From positions 2,520,501 through 2,584,500 of the forward strand of contig NC_013222.1 of assembly GCF_000024125.1 (NCBI RefSeq): 64,000 nt of DNA, in the 5' to 3' direction. Source of the DNA: Robiginitalea biformata HTCC2501 (GTDB lineage: Bacteria; Bacteroidota; Bacteroidia; Flavobacteriales; Flavobacteriaceae). Position numbers and translations under genes: made by a program. The notes under the pieces were generated by a model. The model saw nothing but the letters and a program-made list of their open reading frames with translations, had not been told where the DNA came from and did not search any database. Positions 34,974 to 44,542 of the stretch are shown piece after piece. How positions within the stretch are numbered: position 1 is the first letter of the stretch; every line of letters begins with the position of its first letter.

Positions 34974-36503
34974 CTACATCCGGGCCGCAAACAATTGCGA
35001 GATCTTCAGGCGGAGACGGCGCTCGTAGTCCTCCTGAAGCCAGTCCCGATAGTTCTTGGTGTTGTTCATAATGCAGTAGGAATACTGCTTGATGCGATAC
35101 TCGATTTCATCGCGAAGTTCCCGGGCCAGTATGCGGGCGTCAAATACATCCTCACTGTTCTCCACGCATATCCGGGCATGCTGTTCGATGCTTTTCTCGA
35201 GTACCAGCTTCGATTTCTTCCCCTGGGCAAAAATCTTTTTGTACTCCTCCTTTACGTCGAAGTCAATATCCGAGGATCTCCCGAATTTTTCCCGGAGTTC
35301 AGCAGGCATTTCATAGACGAATTCCCGTTCGATCTCCTCGTCGTTACGGATGTTTTCCAGGTAGAAATCGGGGAAATGGAAAATTTCCTGCCAGTCTACC
35401 GGGGCATCCCAGGGCCCGAACCGTGCGATGTTGTTCCCGAGGTCGATGACGGTGAATTCCTCCTTGTCCTTGAGGATCCGCGAACCGCGTCCGATCATCT
35501 GGAAATACAGGGTCAGCGAACGCGTAGCCCGGTTCAGGATGATCGTTTCCACGCTGGGTTCGTCAAATCCCGTGGTCAGGATACTGACCGAGGTGAGGAT
35601 TGCATCGGGGGTATTGGCAAACCAATCCAGGATTTCCCGCCTTTCAGAGGCCGAGTTCTTATTGTCCAGATGACGGATCGGGTAACCGGCCCGCTTAAAC
35701 GTTTCATAGACGTATTTGGAGGTGCTGATCCCGTTGTTGAAGATCAGCGTCTTGGTACCCTTGGCGAGTTCCTCGTAGGCACCGACCAGTTTGCCGAGCA
35801 TTTGCTGGTTCCCGTATAGCGCATCCGAGGACTTCACCGTATAATCCCCGCTGATGCCTAATTTCAGGGACTTCAGGCTGACGTCATAATTGTACAGGTT
35901 CGCCTTGGCCAGAAACTTTTTCTCAATCAGGGAGGCGATGGATTCCCCGACGATCAGCTTCTTGTAGTGGTCCTTCATCGGCAACTTGATGTTGGAGCTG
36001 AGCGGGGTGGCGGTTACGCCGAGTATCACCGATTTTTCAAAGTACTTGAAAAGTTTCCGGAAGGAATTGTAATGGGCCTCGTCGATAATCACCAGGCCCA
36101 CGCCTTCCAGGGTTATCGCCTTTTCCTGCAGGCGGTTGTTCAGGGTTTCGACCATGGCGACATAGCATTCGTAATCGTCGCTCTCGTCGAGTTCCTTTAC
36201 CTCACTGTTGATGATCTTGTTGTTAACGCCGAAGCCTGAGAGCATTCGGGAAGTCTGGAGGCTGAGCTCGATTCGGTGCGTCAGCACAACTACCTTCTTG
36301 CCTGTCTGCCGGATGTAGCGGCGCGCAATCTCCGAAAATACGACGGTTTTCCCGCCTCCCGTAGGCAACTGGTAAAGGAGGTTGATATCATCCGGGGATT
36401 CCTCGAGGCATTTGAAAATCTTGCCCAGGTCTTCCAGCTGATAGTCGTAAAGGGTTTTTTCGGTAGACTCGGTTTGTGCGCTCAAAAAGGTCGTTTTAGC
36501 CAA
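34974..36503 (-). CDS. SF2 DEAD/DEAH-type helicase (restriction-helicase-like)
   Basis: The 509-residue protein has the Walker A LPTGGGKTVVF, motif II DEAH in VIIDEAHYNS, motif III GVTATP, motif V TTGFDEPSVETIIL and motif VI QMIGRGSR. The N-terminal YDYQLEDL matches the Q-like entry of SSL2/type-I-restriction-style helicases. The C-terminal 130 residues are helical and charged. There are no methylase or specificity genes beside it, so it is more likely a stand-alone DNA or RNA helicase than part of a restriction system. Confidence 0.92.
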   Translation of the reverse strand: MAKTTFLSAQTESTEKTLYDYQLEDLGKIFKCLEESPDDINLLYQLPTGGGKTVVFSEIARRYIRQTGKKVVVLTHRIELSLQTSRMLSGFGVNNKIINSEVKELDESDDYECYVAMVETLNNRLQEKAITLEGVGLVIIDEAHYNSFRKLFKYFEKSVILGVTATPLSSNIKLPMKDHYKKLIVGESIASLIEKKFLAKANLYNYDVSLKSLKLGISGDYTVKSSDALYGNQQMLGKLVGAYEELAKGTKTLIFNNGISTSKYVYETFKRAGYPIRHLDNKNSASERREILDWFANTPDAILTSVSILTTGFDEPSVETIILNRATRSLTLYFQMIGRGSRILKDKEEFTVIDLGNNIARFGPWDAPVDWQEIFHFPDFYLENIRNDEEIEREFVYEMPAELREKFGRSSDIDFDVKEEYKKIFAQGKKSKLVLEKSIEQHARICVENSEDVFDARILARELRDEIEYRIKQYSYCIMNNTKNYRDWLQEDYERRLRLKISQLFAARM

Positions 36504-36540
36504 TTTTTTGAACCTTCCCGGTGCGGAAGGCTGAATTTTG

Positions 36541-36548
36541 CAAAACTA
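36541..36548 (-). promoter_or_regulatory. -7 promoter element of the helicase gene
   Basis: Minus-strand TAGTTTTG followed by CA is an exact match to TAnnTTTG, about 37 bases before the ATG at 36503. No TTG is found at the expected -33 position. Confidence 0.5.
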
Positions 36549-36602
36549 GCCGATTTTTAAGGTTTGAAGAAATTTCTCGCCAGGATTTCTCAACAACGAC
36601 CG

Positions 36603-37532
36603 TTAATAACCCCGCTCCCGGGATACCTCGTTGGCCAGTGGGCCACCGCCCAAAAGCGCGCGGTAATTGGCAATAACCTGAGCGGCAACCGATTCGGGCT
36701 CGGAAACACTCGCTACGTGCGGGGTCATCGAAATCCCCGGGTGGTTCCAGAAGGGATGGCTGTTTGTCAATGGCTCCTGGGAAAACACATCCAGGCAGGC
36801 CTGGGCAACCTGCCCCGTACGGAAGGCCTCCAACAGGTCTTCTTCATTGAGCAGCGGGCCCCGGGCCACGTTGATCAGCCGGGCCCCAACGGGCAGCTGG
36901 TCAAAAACACTTTGGTCCAGGATACCCCGGGTCTTGGGGGTTAGCGGAAGCAGACACACCAAAATATCGGATTCCGAGAGGAAAGCCTGACGGCCTTCCG
37001 GCCCTTGAAAAACCGGATACCCGGTGGCGGGTTGCGACCGGGCGGTCCAGCCCCGCACGTCGAAACCGGTGCGCACCAACAAATCTGCCACTGCTTTTCC
37101 GAGGGTGCCCAACCCCATGATCCCCACCCGGACATCTTCAATCCGGTTGTAGGGCCGGGGGTTCCAGCGGTTGCTGTACTGGTCGAGGGTGTAGGCCGGC
37201 AACTGCCGGAGTCCGGACAGGATCTGTGCCAGCACATATTCCGCCATATCGGAGGCCAGGTAAGGGTCCACGACGCGCAGGACAGGCAGGCCTTCGGGCA
37301 AATCGGGATCTTCGAGAATAAAGTCCACCCCGGCGCCCAGGCCGTGGATACCCAGTAAATTCGGGTACTCCCAAAGGCTTCCCGGCGGGTGTTTCCACAC
37401 GCCGACCATGCGAATGGCTTCCCTGGGGTGTGGTTGGTGGTAATCGTATAGCGGAATCTCCGGCGCCACAGCCTCCAGGGCACGGATCCAGGAGTCTGTC
37501 CGGTCGTCATTTCGAAGGATTGCGATTGCCAT
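36603..37532 (-). CDS. ghrA: Glyoxylate/hydroxypyruvate reductase A-like 2-hydroxyacid dehydrogenase
   Basis: The 309-residue protein has the NAD(P)-binding GIMGLGTLGKAVADLL, the substrate-binding HGLGAGVDFIL, the catalytic RGPLLNEEDLL (Arg), LDVFSQEPL (Glu) and TPHVAS (His). MAEYVLAQIL and the general length match the GhrA subgroup that reduces glyoxylate and hydroxypyruvate with NADPH. It lies 26 bases after the DUF6155 gene in the same direction. Confidence 0.9.
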   Translation of the reverse strand: MAIAILRNDDRTDSWIRALEAVAPEIPLYDYHQPHPREAIRMVGVWKHPPGSLWEYPNLLGIHGLGAGVDFILEDPDLPEGLPVLRVVDPYLASDMAEYVLAQILSGLRQLPAYTLDQYSNRWNPRPYNRIEDVRVGIMGLGTLGKAVADLLVRTGFDVRGWTARSQPATGYPVFQGPEGRQAFLSESDILVCLLPLTPKTRGILDQSVFDQLPVGARLINVARGPLLNEEDLLEAFRTGQVAQACLDVFSQEPLTNSHPFWNHPGISMTPHVASVSEPESVAAQVIANYRALLGGGPLANEVSRERGY

Positions 37533-37558
37533 ATGGTTGTTTTTAGCAGTTCGGCCCC

Positions 37559-38071
37559 TTAGAGGGATAATTGTTCATTTCGATCCAGAAAGTCCTCCGC
37601 ATTCGGCCAGCCTGCCTTTTCTATTTCCGCGATCAAGGCGGCATGGCGATCGCTGAAATCACCAAAAATACCCTGGTGTACCAGGTAGGCGGTCCAATCC
37701 AGATAGGATTTATAGATGCTGCGGTAAAAGGCATCCGGGCAATTGCGGGTTTTTTCGAAGGCTGCCGCAATTTCCAGGTTGTAAGCCATCAGGTCTGCCA
37801 GCAAGTGCGGTTCCATCCCGAGCTTCCCGAAATGCCGGATGTAATTTTTGGCCACCGACCTCCGGGCCTTGGGGCGCCTTCTCCCCTGGGGAAAATATTC
37901 CCTTCGAATCTTCTCCTTGGCTTCCATCAGGAGTTTGTCCTCTTTCGGATTAAAAACAAAATCGTAGTAGGTCTTGACCTGCGGAAACCGGTCGTAAAGG
38001 TCGAGTAGTTGTTCGGAAAGTGCTTCCCGGTCCAGTCCGGCCACGTATTTTTTCAGGGCTCTTTTGCTCAT
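37559..38071 (-). CDS. DUF6155-family protein
   Basis: The 170-residue, all-helical, cytoplasmic protein begins MSKRALKKYVAGLDREALSE. FPQVKTYYDFVFNPKEDKLL and FPQGRRRPKARRSVAKNYI are landmarks I associate with DUF6155, a family common in Bacteroidetes and without known function. It probably forms a transcript with ghrA. Confidence 0.8.
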   Translation of the reverse strand: MSKRALKKYVAGLDREALSEQLLDLYDRFPQVKTYYDFVFNPKEDKLLMEAKEKIRREYFPQGRRRPKARRSVAKNYIRHFGKLGMEPHLLADLMAYNLEIAAAFEKTRNCPDAFYRSIYKSYLDWTAYLVHQGIFGDFSDRHAALIAEIEKAGWPNAEDFLDRNEQLSL

Positions 38072-38243
38072 GGCGGCCTAATTTACGGGTTCTCGTGTAA
38101 AACCGGAGCGCCCGGAGCGCCCGAAAATCTTAAAACTTTGCGAAATTCTCATAAAATATGTATAAGTAAGGTACGGGTCTTTTGGAAAAGAGCGAAGAAA
38201 AGCTTATAATGAGAAGATGTTAACTTAAACCCTTTATACGTAC

Positions 38244-39107
38244 ATGAGGCAATTAAAAATTGTCAAGCAGGTCACTAACCGGGAGTCCAAATCGCTTGAC
38301 AAGTACCTGCAAGATATAAGTAAAATTGATCTGATAACCGCCAATGAGGAAGTAGAACTCGCACAACGCATCAAACAGGGAGACCAACTCGCACTGGAGA
38401 AGCTTACCAAAGCCAACCTCCGGTTTGTGGTGTCCGTAGCCAAACAATATCAGAATCAGGGGCTCAAGCTGCCTGACCTGATCAATGAGGGCAATGTGGG
38501 CCTGGTAAAGGCCGCGAAGCGTTTTGATGAAACCCGAGGGTTTAAGTTCATCTCCTACGCCGTTTGGTGGATTCGTCAATCCATTCTGCAGGCCCTGGCC
38601 GAACAATCCCGTGTTGTAAGGCTGCCTCTTAACAAGATCGGCTCGATCAATAAGATCAAAAAAACATTTTCCTACCTGGAGCAGGCCCACGAGCGCCCAC
38701 CTTCTGCAGAAGAGATCGCCAAAGAACTCGATATGACGGTGAGCGAGGTCAAGCAATCCATCAAGAATTCCGGAAGGCATGTCAGCATGGATGCCCCGCT
38801 TCGCGAAGGCGAAGATTCCAATTTGTACGATGTACTTCGTTCGGGAGAGTCCCCGAAACCGGACAAATCCCTGATGCTCCAGTCTTTGAACACCGAGATT
38901 AACCGGGCGCTGGAAACCCTGTCGCCCCGCGAGGCGGATGTGGTGAAACTTTATTACGGAATCGGAGACCAGCAATCGATGACGCTGGCCGAAATCGGAC
39001 AAACTTTTGACCTGACCCGTGAACGGGTCCGGCAAATACGCGAAAAAGCCATTCGCAAGCTGCGCCACCATTCCAGGAGCAAGTTGCTCAAAGCGTATTT
39101 AGGATAG
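38244..39107 (+). CDS. rpoD: Primary sigma factor RpoD (short Bacteroidetes type)
   Basis: The 287-residue protein has region 1.2 ([12 protein letters not shown]), region 2 ([34 protein letters not shown]), region 3 and region 4 ([33 protein letters not shown]). The long region 1.1 and the non-conserved insert of proteobacterial RpoD are absent, as is normal for the main sigma of Bacteroidetes. It directs RNA polymerase to TTG/TAnnTTTG promoters, such as those found in this window. It is followed by a strong terminator. Confidence 0.96.
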   Translation: MRQLKIVKQVTNRESKSLDKYLQDISKIDLITANEEVELAQRIKQGDQLALEKLTKANLRFVVSVAKQYQNQGLKLPDLINEGNVGLVKAAKRFDETRGFKFISYAVWWIRQSILQALAEQSRVVRLPLNKIGSINKIKKTFSYLEQAHERPPSAEEIAKELDMTVSEVKQSIKNSGRHVSMDAPLREGEDSNLYDVLRSGESPKPDKSLMLQSLNTEINRALETLSPREADVVKLYYGIGDQQSMTLAEIGQTFDLTRERVRQIREKAIRKLRHHSRSKLLKAYLG

Positions 39108-39145
39108 ATTGCATAAGCGAAGGGTGTTCGGACACCCGAAACCAT

Positions 39146-39174
39146 AAAAAAAGCGGCCCCAGGGCCGCTTTTTT
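39146..39174. terminator. Bidirectional terminator after rpoD
   Basis: A-rich 5' arm, stem AAAGCGGCCC with GGCCGCTTTT around 39149-39171, and a T run. A second small hairpin (GGGTGT with ACACCC, 39122-39137) sits just upstream. It serves rpoD and the acidic peptide genes on the other strand. Confidence 0.85.
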
Positions 39175-39190
39175 CAATACACACTAAACA

Positions 39191-39292
39191 TTATGAACAG
39201 CTAAGTCTGCTGATGTCAAAATCCAGCAGGATTTCATTCAGGGCCTGGATAAAGTCCATATAGGCCGCATTGTCTTCATTGTAATTTGCCAT
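39191..39292 (-). CDS. 33-residue acidic peptide, second of a tandem pair
   Basis: The frame begins MANYNEDNAAYMDFIQALNE and ends SRLSCS. The core Y-x-x-F-x-x-L-N-E-I-L also occurs in the frame 43 bases upstream, so the two are paralogous. It is predicted as one amphipathic helix with an acidic face and a near-terminal Cys. No family recognised and no neighbour that would modify or export it. The terminator at 39146 follows. Confidence 0.55.
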   Translation of the reverse strand: MANYNEDNAAYMDFIQALNEILLDFDISRLSCS

Positions 39293-39334
39293 AGTTTCGG
39301 GGATTTGGGATTCCACTAATTATAAGCGTCCGGG

Positions 39335-39433
39335 CTAGAGGTAGTCCAGCTCGGCCAATTCATTCAAACTTAAAATTTCATTTAACTCTCTCAGGAATGT
39401 GAGGTATTCCTCGCCGTAGGTATCGTATAACAT
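39335..39433 (-). CDS. 32-residue acidic peptide, first of a tandem pair
   Basis: The frame begins MLYDTYGEEYLTFLRELNEI and ends LAELDYL. It shares seven of twelve residues with the second copy over the Y-x-x-F-x-x-L-N-E-I-L block, plus similar bases (ATCCCA, CCGAAAC) before the start. It is acidic and helical. Two related small frames in series ahead of a terminator make translation likely. Function unknown. Confidence 0.55.
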   Translation of the reverse strand: MLYDTYGEEYLTFLRELNEILSLNELAELDYL

Positions 39434-39583
39434 GGTAAGCTTGGTTTCGGTTACTAGTTATTTTGAGATCTGGGATACTCATTAACACTGGATTAAACCT
39501 AAATGAAATCCGGAGGACGTCCAATATTTTGTGGTGAAAACGACTATTGTTGTTGGCAAGGTTATTTTCCCGGTGGTAAGGCC

Positions 39584-40783
39584 CTAAAAACCGGCCTGGT
39601 AGCGCAACCCGGCCTGAATTGCCAGGAAAAACGAACCGGGTTCCAGGACCAGTTCCTGTCGGGCAAGCCCTAATTGCGCCCGGTAGCGGTTTCTTCGGGA
39701 GGCACCGGTAAACTGGTATTCCAACTGCACTTGCTGGGATTCCACAAAAAACAATGATTCGGCCAGGAGCTGATCCCCGGATCGCAATTGCTGTAATTCC
39801 GGGTTGAATCCGTAAACGGCCCGCAACCCGAGATAATGGGTGGCGTGATCCAGATATCTGCGGGCCAGGATACTTCCGGAAAATCCCGGATCCCGGTCCC
39901 GGAAAACACTTACAAAAGGTCGGAAATTCAGGTAGTAATTCCCCCTGTACAGGCCAAAGGATCCGGTAATCAGCCGAACGGAAGTCTCCCTGAAATCGAG
40001 GTGCCGCCCTCCCAGGGATACCTCCATGGCCGAGGGAAGGTTTGCGAATAGCTCCACCCCTGCCCGGTGAACGGGGTAGGTCGGGGCTGCGGAGTAACCG
40101 TAATTAAGATAGGCGTAGAAGGTTTTGGACACCCGCGGATACAGATCCAATTCATACTGGACGCCATGCGTATTGAAGCGATTGCTGTAATTGATCCGCG
40201 GGATAACCTTTCCTACAGGGGTTTGGCGCTCGTATTCCAAAGTAGCATATACCATCGGATCGAAGGTATTGTCAAAGACCTGCAATTGGTTTTCAAGGCT
40301 GATGCTGTTCTGCCAGGATCCCGCCTCTTCCCGGGGTGTTTGGCTCGATTTGGAATCGAGGATTTCCTTGCGGATACGCGTAATTGCACTGTCCGGCCCC
40401 AGATACATCAGCGCCTTGTTTGCCAGCCCCAGGGCGAGGCTCCTGTTCCCGGCGTATTGTTCATTGCGGATGGCAGCCAGCCAGGATTCCGTATGCAGGC
40501 GCTCCCGGGACGTCACCCGGTTCAGGTGCCGCCGGGCCTGGTCGTAATTCCCCTCCCAACTATACGTCTTTGCCAGCAGGGTCTCCACATCGGTATATTC
40601 CGGGTAATCCGTTAAGACGGCCGCCAGGGTATCCCTGGCCGGGCCGGTTTGACCCGAGAAGGCCAGGGTCTGGGCGTATTCCAAAACCACATCCGGGTCA
40701 TACCCGGACCGCTGGCCCTGAGTACTGAGGCAGATGCCGGTGGCAAACACACATACTTTGAATATTTTCCTCGAAATAATCAT
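39584..40783 (-). CDS. TPR plus YaiO-type outer-membrane beta barrel
   Basis: The 399-residue protein has a signal peptide (CLSTQGQ), tetratricopeptide repeats at about 30-140 (LEYAQTLAFSGQTGPARDTL, KTYSWEGNYDQARRHL) and a C-terminal barrel at 160-399 of YaiO type, rich in alternating aromatic strands and ending GLRYQAGF. TPR followed by an outer-membrane barrel is also the layout of PgaA, the exporter of poly-N-acetylglucosamine. It is the last gene of a six-gene run with a glycosyltransferase, which suggests it is the export pore. Its ATG overlaps the previous stop by one base. Confidence 0.88.
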   Translation of the reverse strand: MIISRKIFKVCVFATGICLSTQGQRSGYDPDVVLEYAQTLAFSGQTGPARDTLAAVLTDYPEYTDVETLLAKTYSWEGNYDQARRHLNRVTSRERLHTESWLAAIRNEQYAGNRSLALGLANKALMYLGPDSAITRIRKEILDSKSSQTPREEAGSWQNSISLENQLQVFDNTFDPMVYATLEYERQTPVGKVIPRINYSNRFNTHGVQYELDLYPRVSKTFYAYLNYGYSAAPTYPVHRAGVELFANLPSAMEVSLGGRHLDFRETSVRLITGSFGLYRGNYYLNFRPFVSVFRDRDPGFSGSILARRYLDHATHYLGLRAVYGFNPELQQLRSGDQLLAESLFFVESQQVQLEYQFTGASRRNRYRAQLGLARQELVLEPGSFFLAIQAGLRYQAGF

Positions 40784-43110
40784 CACTGCTGGTTTTGTGA
40801 AAGCAACCGCCGGGCCCGGTCCATTTTGTCCTTCAGGGAGTTGCTACCCCCCAGGTTTGCCTTTATAGCTGGCTCCAGGTACTGCGCTTTCTGGTGTTGC
40901 CCGGACCAGAAGTACACATCGAGCAGGGCGGAATACCCGTCCGGGTAAACCGGGTATTTCTGGACAACCTGCTGGAGGATGTCCTCGGCCGTCCGGTAAT
41001 CCCCCTCCCAGGCGTGTATCCTGCCCAAAAGAATTTCACTGTCCACGTGGCCCGGCACCCGGGTTAGGATATACTCGCACAGCAATCGGGCCCGGTCCCG
41101 CCGCCCTTCAAAGGCCAGGCCCCTGGCAATGTCGTAGGCTTTATCCAGATCGGAACCGCTGAAGACGCTGTGGATCCAGACCATCTCCTTCTTCCCCGGC
41201 TCCCGGATCAGTTTTTCGTAGGGGGCAGCGGACTCCGGTATCAGGGCATTGTTTTCCAACACATAGCGTTCGGCCGCCTTCTGGAACCGGAACCGGGATT
41301 CGATCTCCTGCCCGGTTTCACCTGCCGCCTCTCGTGGCTGAAGACTTCCGTCGAGGCCAATCGCCCGGCCATCCATGTAGGCGGTTTTACCGTCGATAAC
41401 CCCCCTGAGACCGCTGTGGTCCCTATAAAGGGGAATAGGTTTCTCCTTGCGCCCGGATTCCCCGGGAATCAGGGATCCTCCCATCCAGGCGGCCTGGGCA
41501 GGCAACTGAAGGCCGTAATAGCGGGAAAGGCTCCCCAGGATGGAGGGTGCCACATCCAGGTGGGAGGCGACTTGTTCAAAAACGCGATTCCCCTTGAGCA
41601 GCGGGCTGTACACCAGGAGCGGGACGCGGTACTGGTCCAGGGATTCGCTCGCAGGCAGTCCCAAGGGGCGATGCGTACCGGTAATTATAAAAAGCGTATT
41701 TCCAGCTGCAGGAAGTCTGCTGAATTTTTTGAGGAATTTGCCGATTTGTCGGTCCGTATAGGCCATGGCGGCGATTAAATCGCGGTTTTTTCGCACAATC
41801 CGGCGCTGCCGGGCATCCAGGCCGGAGCGATCGAGGATTTGGGATACCCGATCCTGGTAGGCATCCGCATCGGGGATCAGATAGGGCCTGGAAGTGCTGA
41901 GTGTCTGTAGGATATCAAGACGTGGGACGCTACCCGCAGAGTATGATTCCAGGTACCGGTCAAACAAATCACCATCCGGATAACCAAGGGAAATACCCGC
42001 AGCATCGGGATCCTGAAGGGCGTATTGGCTTCCGAAAGCCTTGCGGTCCGTGAGCTCGTCAAGGCGTTCCTCGTACAGGAAACGGTCCCAACCGTTCAGG
42101 GAGGCATTTCCGCCATATTGAAAACTGGTCCTGTATCCATTTTTTCTGAGCAGGGAAAACATGGTCATCCGGTTGGGACTGTGCGGGGCATCTGTAAACC
42201 CTCCGGGGCCCTGGGGCAACGAACCGGATACCAACATCGGGGCCTGGCTGCTTTCCCGCGCATTGCTCAGGTAGTTTTCCCAGAAAAGGGATTGGGTTCT
42301 CAGGGAATCCAGAAATGGGGTAAATGCCCGCAACGGCGCATCTTCCCCTATAAAATCCCGACTGAGTCCCTCGACGAGGAGTATTACTACATGCGGCTCC
42401 TCCTCCTGCCAGTTTACATACGGGCCCAGGGGGTCGGGCGGCGACCAGGTCCGGTAAAACGGGTTCGGGTCGGATCCCTCGTACACCTCCCCTGCCGTCA
42501 AAGCCCGGATAAACTCGCTTCCCACAAATTCTACCTTGTTCCTGTTTACGGGCTTCCGATCCGACCAGAGCGTTGCCAGAAATAAGGTAAACAATAGGAT
42601 TGTAAACGGATACATCCCGCTGATTGCCCGGTAAAAACGCTTGCTTGACCGATAGGCCAACCGGTACGCGGTACCAAGCACTACCAGCGATATCGCGCAG
42701 GTCAGGACCATTTGCGTCGGCGAGAAAACACCCCGCAACTGGGACGCGAACTCCCTGCCGGCCAGGTCAAACACCCGGATAAAATACTCGGTCAGGAGTA
42801 CCTCTGCCAGCAACAGGGCAAGAAAGAACCCTGCCGCAGACCGGAAACCCCACCCGGGGCGTTTCTTCTCTATCGCCTTGAAAACAAAGGCATAGAAGAA
42901 GGCAACCAGTGCCGTAAAGCCCAGATGATGGACCAGAAGCAACAATAAATTGCTATTGAGAAAACTGTCGAGTACCCCGAATTCATAAAGCCGGACCTGC
43001 TGATAACCTGCCAGCAGGATCAGACTGGCATAAAACCCGATTACCAACCGGACGTAATCGCGGAGGTATCGTTTTCCCGGACGGGCGCTAAAGAGGGATG
43101 GCCATTTCAC
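40783..43110 (-). CDS. LtaS-like alkaline-phosphatase-fold membrane protein with C-terminal TPRs
   Basis: The 775-residue protein has four to five N-terminal membrane helices (22-180), a periplasmic sulfatase/LTA-synthase-type domain (240-560) and TPR-like repeats (660-775; ILLGRIHAWEGDYRTAEDIL). The first metal-site Glu is E247 in LLVEGLSRDF, the nucleophile region is ARESSQAPM, and SHLDVAPSIL matches the conserved later helix. The expected Asp-His is Thr479-His480 (ITGTHRP), so a metal ligand seems lost. Relatives transfer phosphoglycerol or phosphoethanolamine to envelope glycans. The start is GTG, four bases past the glycosyltransferase stop. Confidence 0.85.
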   Translation of the reverse strand: MKWPSLFSARPGKRYLRDYVRLVIGFYASLILLAGYQQVRLYEFGVLDSFLNSNLLLLLVHHLGFTALVAFFYAFVFKAIEKKRPGWGFRSAAGFFLALLLAEVLLTEYFIRVFDLAGREFASQLRGVFSPTQMVLTCAISLVVLGTAYRLAYRSSKRFYRAISGMYPFTILLFTLFLATLWSDRKPVNRNKVEFVGSEFIRALTAGEVYEGSDPNPFYRTWSPPDPLGPYVNWQEEEPHVVILLVEGLSRDFIGEDAPLRAFTPFLDSLRTQSLFWENYLSNARESSQAPMLVSGSLPQGPGGFTDAPHSPNRMTMFSLLRKNGYRTSFQYGGNASLNGWDRFLYEERLDELTDRKAFGSQYALQDPDAAGISLGYPDGDLFDRYLESYSAGSVPRLDILQTLSTSRPYLIPDADAYQDRVSQILDRSGLDARQRRIVRKNRDLIAAMAYTDRQIGKFLKKFSRLPAAGNTLFIITGTHRPLGLPASESLDQYRVPLLVYSPLLKGNRVFEQVASHLDVAPSILGSLSRYYGLQLPAQAAWMGGSLIPGESGRKEKPIPLYRDHSGLRGVIDGKTAYMDGRAIGLDGSLQPREAAGETGQEIESRFRFQKAAERYVLENNALIPESAAPYEKLIREPGKKEMVWIHSVFSGSDLDKAYDIARGLAFEGRRDRARLLCEYILTRVPGHVDSEILLGRIHAWEGDYRTAEDILQQVVQKYPVYPDGYSALLDVYFWSGQHQKAQYLEPAIKANLGGSNSLKDKMDRARRLLSQNQQ

Positions 43111-43114
43111 GCGA

Positions 43115-44542
43115 TCATGCTTTTGCAAATCCTTTCCGGACCTGGGAGCCCCAGCCGGAATTGATCTTGAATAGTTTCTTAAAATTTCCGCGAATGGAGG
43201 ACCATACCACCACCGGGTGGAATACCACCGGTTCCACCAGGGCACAGAACAGGAGCGTGAGAATATCGCGCGTCCGGGTGTATTGGTTGTAAGACCATAC
43301 GTCCCAGAGGACCGCATAGAATGAAAACATGGCCGCAAAGGCGTAAACCGTTGCCGTAATCGCCACAAAAAATTCCCAGTTCAAGATTCCCAGGTAGGCG
43401 AAGGCCAAAATGGAAAAGAAACCGGTGAACTCCAGGATGGGTGCCAGCCATTCGTAAAACAACCAGTACGGATAGCTCAGCATGCCCAGCCTGCCGTATT
43501 TCGGGTTAAAGAACATATCCCGGTGCCGATAGAGCGTCTCCAGGTTCCCGCGGGACCACCGGTCGCGCTGGTTAATGAAGATCCCCAGGTCTTCCGGCAC
43601 CTCGGTCCAGCAGAGCGGATCGGGTATATAGGCAACTGTATATGGGGTGTCGTTGTCGTGCATCAGGCGTCGCATCCGGAACACGATCTCCATGTCCTCC
43701 CCTACCGTGCCCGTGTCGTAGCCCCCCGCTTCCAGTGCAATCTGCCGGTCAAAAAACCCGAATGCCCCGGAAATAATTAACAGGCTGTCTATCCGGCCCC
43801 AGGCCATCCTGCCGAGCAGGAATGAACGGGTGTATTCCAGGAGTTGGAAGCGGGCCAGCCAATTCTTCGGCAGGCGGATCTCCTCGAGGGTACCCCCGTC
43901 GATCTTACAGGAATTGGCTACCCGTATAACCCCGCCAACGGCGATAACTCGTTTGCTGGTGTGTTCGTAAAACGCCTTCACCACGTGCAGGAGCGCGTCC
44001 GGGAGCAGCAGGCAGTCCACATCGATACAACCGATGTATTTGCTTTCCGAAAGTCGCATCCCGGTATTGAGCGCATCGGATTTGCCCCCGTTTTCCTTAT
44101 CGATGACGGTCAATTTCTCAAAGGACCGTTGCCGGGATTTATACACCCCCCGGATGGGTTTACAGGGCCACTCCGGGTCAATGTCCATCGGGACCCGTTC
44201 CAGGTCATAGGCAGCCACCATTTTCTCAAGGGTATCATCCTTGCTGCCGTCGTTTACTACCATAACCTCGTAGTTTACATAGCGTAGGGACAGCAAGGAG
44301 CGGATGTTTTCCACAATGGTCAACCCTTCGTTGTATGCTGGGGCAATAATCGTGATACTCGGCGCCAGCGGGGAGGCCATGGTCCGGGAGATATCGCCAA
44401 TACTGTTCTTATGCCTGTAGTGGATGGAATTCCTGGTGGACAAGTACCCCATGATGGTAAAAAGGGTAAACAGGACCACCGTGAACAACAGGAAGACGAT
44501 GTTGATATAGTCCAGCAATATGTCGAATACTTCGCTATTCAT
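43115..44542 (-). CDS. Membrane glycosyltransferase family 2, processive synthase type
   Basis: The 475-residue protein has one N-terminal membrane helix, a GT-A domain with NDGS (97-100), DVD (174-176), GED (281-283) and QRDRW (325-329), and four C-terminal helices. D, DxD, ED and QxxRW are the set found in processive synthases (cellulose, hyaluronan, PgaC), which build and translocate a polysaccharide in one step. The sugar cannot be told. Its start overlaps the HEAT gene stop by eight bases. Confidence 0.93.
   Translation of the reverse strand: MNSEVFDILLDYINIVFLLFTVVLFTLFTIMGYLSTRNSIHYRHKNSIGDISRTMASPLAPSITIIAPAYNEGLTIVENIRSLLSLRYVNYEVMVVNDGSKDDTLEKMVAAYDLERVPMDIDPEWPCKPIRGVYKSRQRSFEKLTVIDKENGGKSDALNTGMRLSESKYIGCIDVDCLLLPDALLHVVKAFYEHTSKRVIAVGGVIRVANSCKIDGGTLEEIRLPKNWLARFQLLEYTRSFLLGRMAWGRIDSLLIISGAFGFFDRQIALEAGGYDTGTVGEDMEIVFRMRRLMHDNDTPYTVAYIPDPLCWTEVPEDLGIFINQRDRWSRGNLETLYRHRDMFFNPKYGRLGMLSYPYWLFYEWLAPILEFTGFFSILAFAYLGILNWEFFVAITATVYAFAAMFSFYAVLWDVWSYNQYTRTRDILTLLFCALVEPVVFHPVVVWSSIRGNFKKLFKINSGWGSQVRKGFAKA

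Noticed and set aside
34893..35819. 308-codon + strand frame opposite the helicase
   Set aside because: Antisense shadow; the helicase motifs fix the coding strand.
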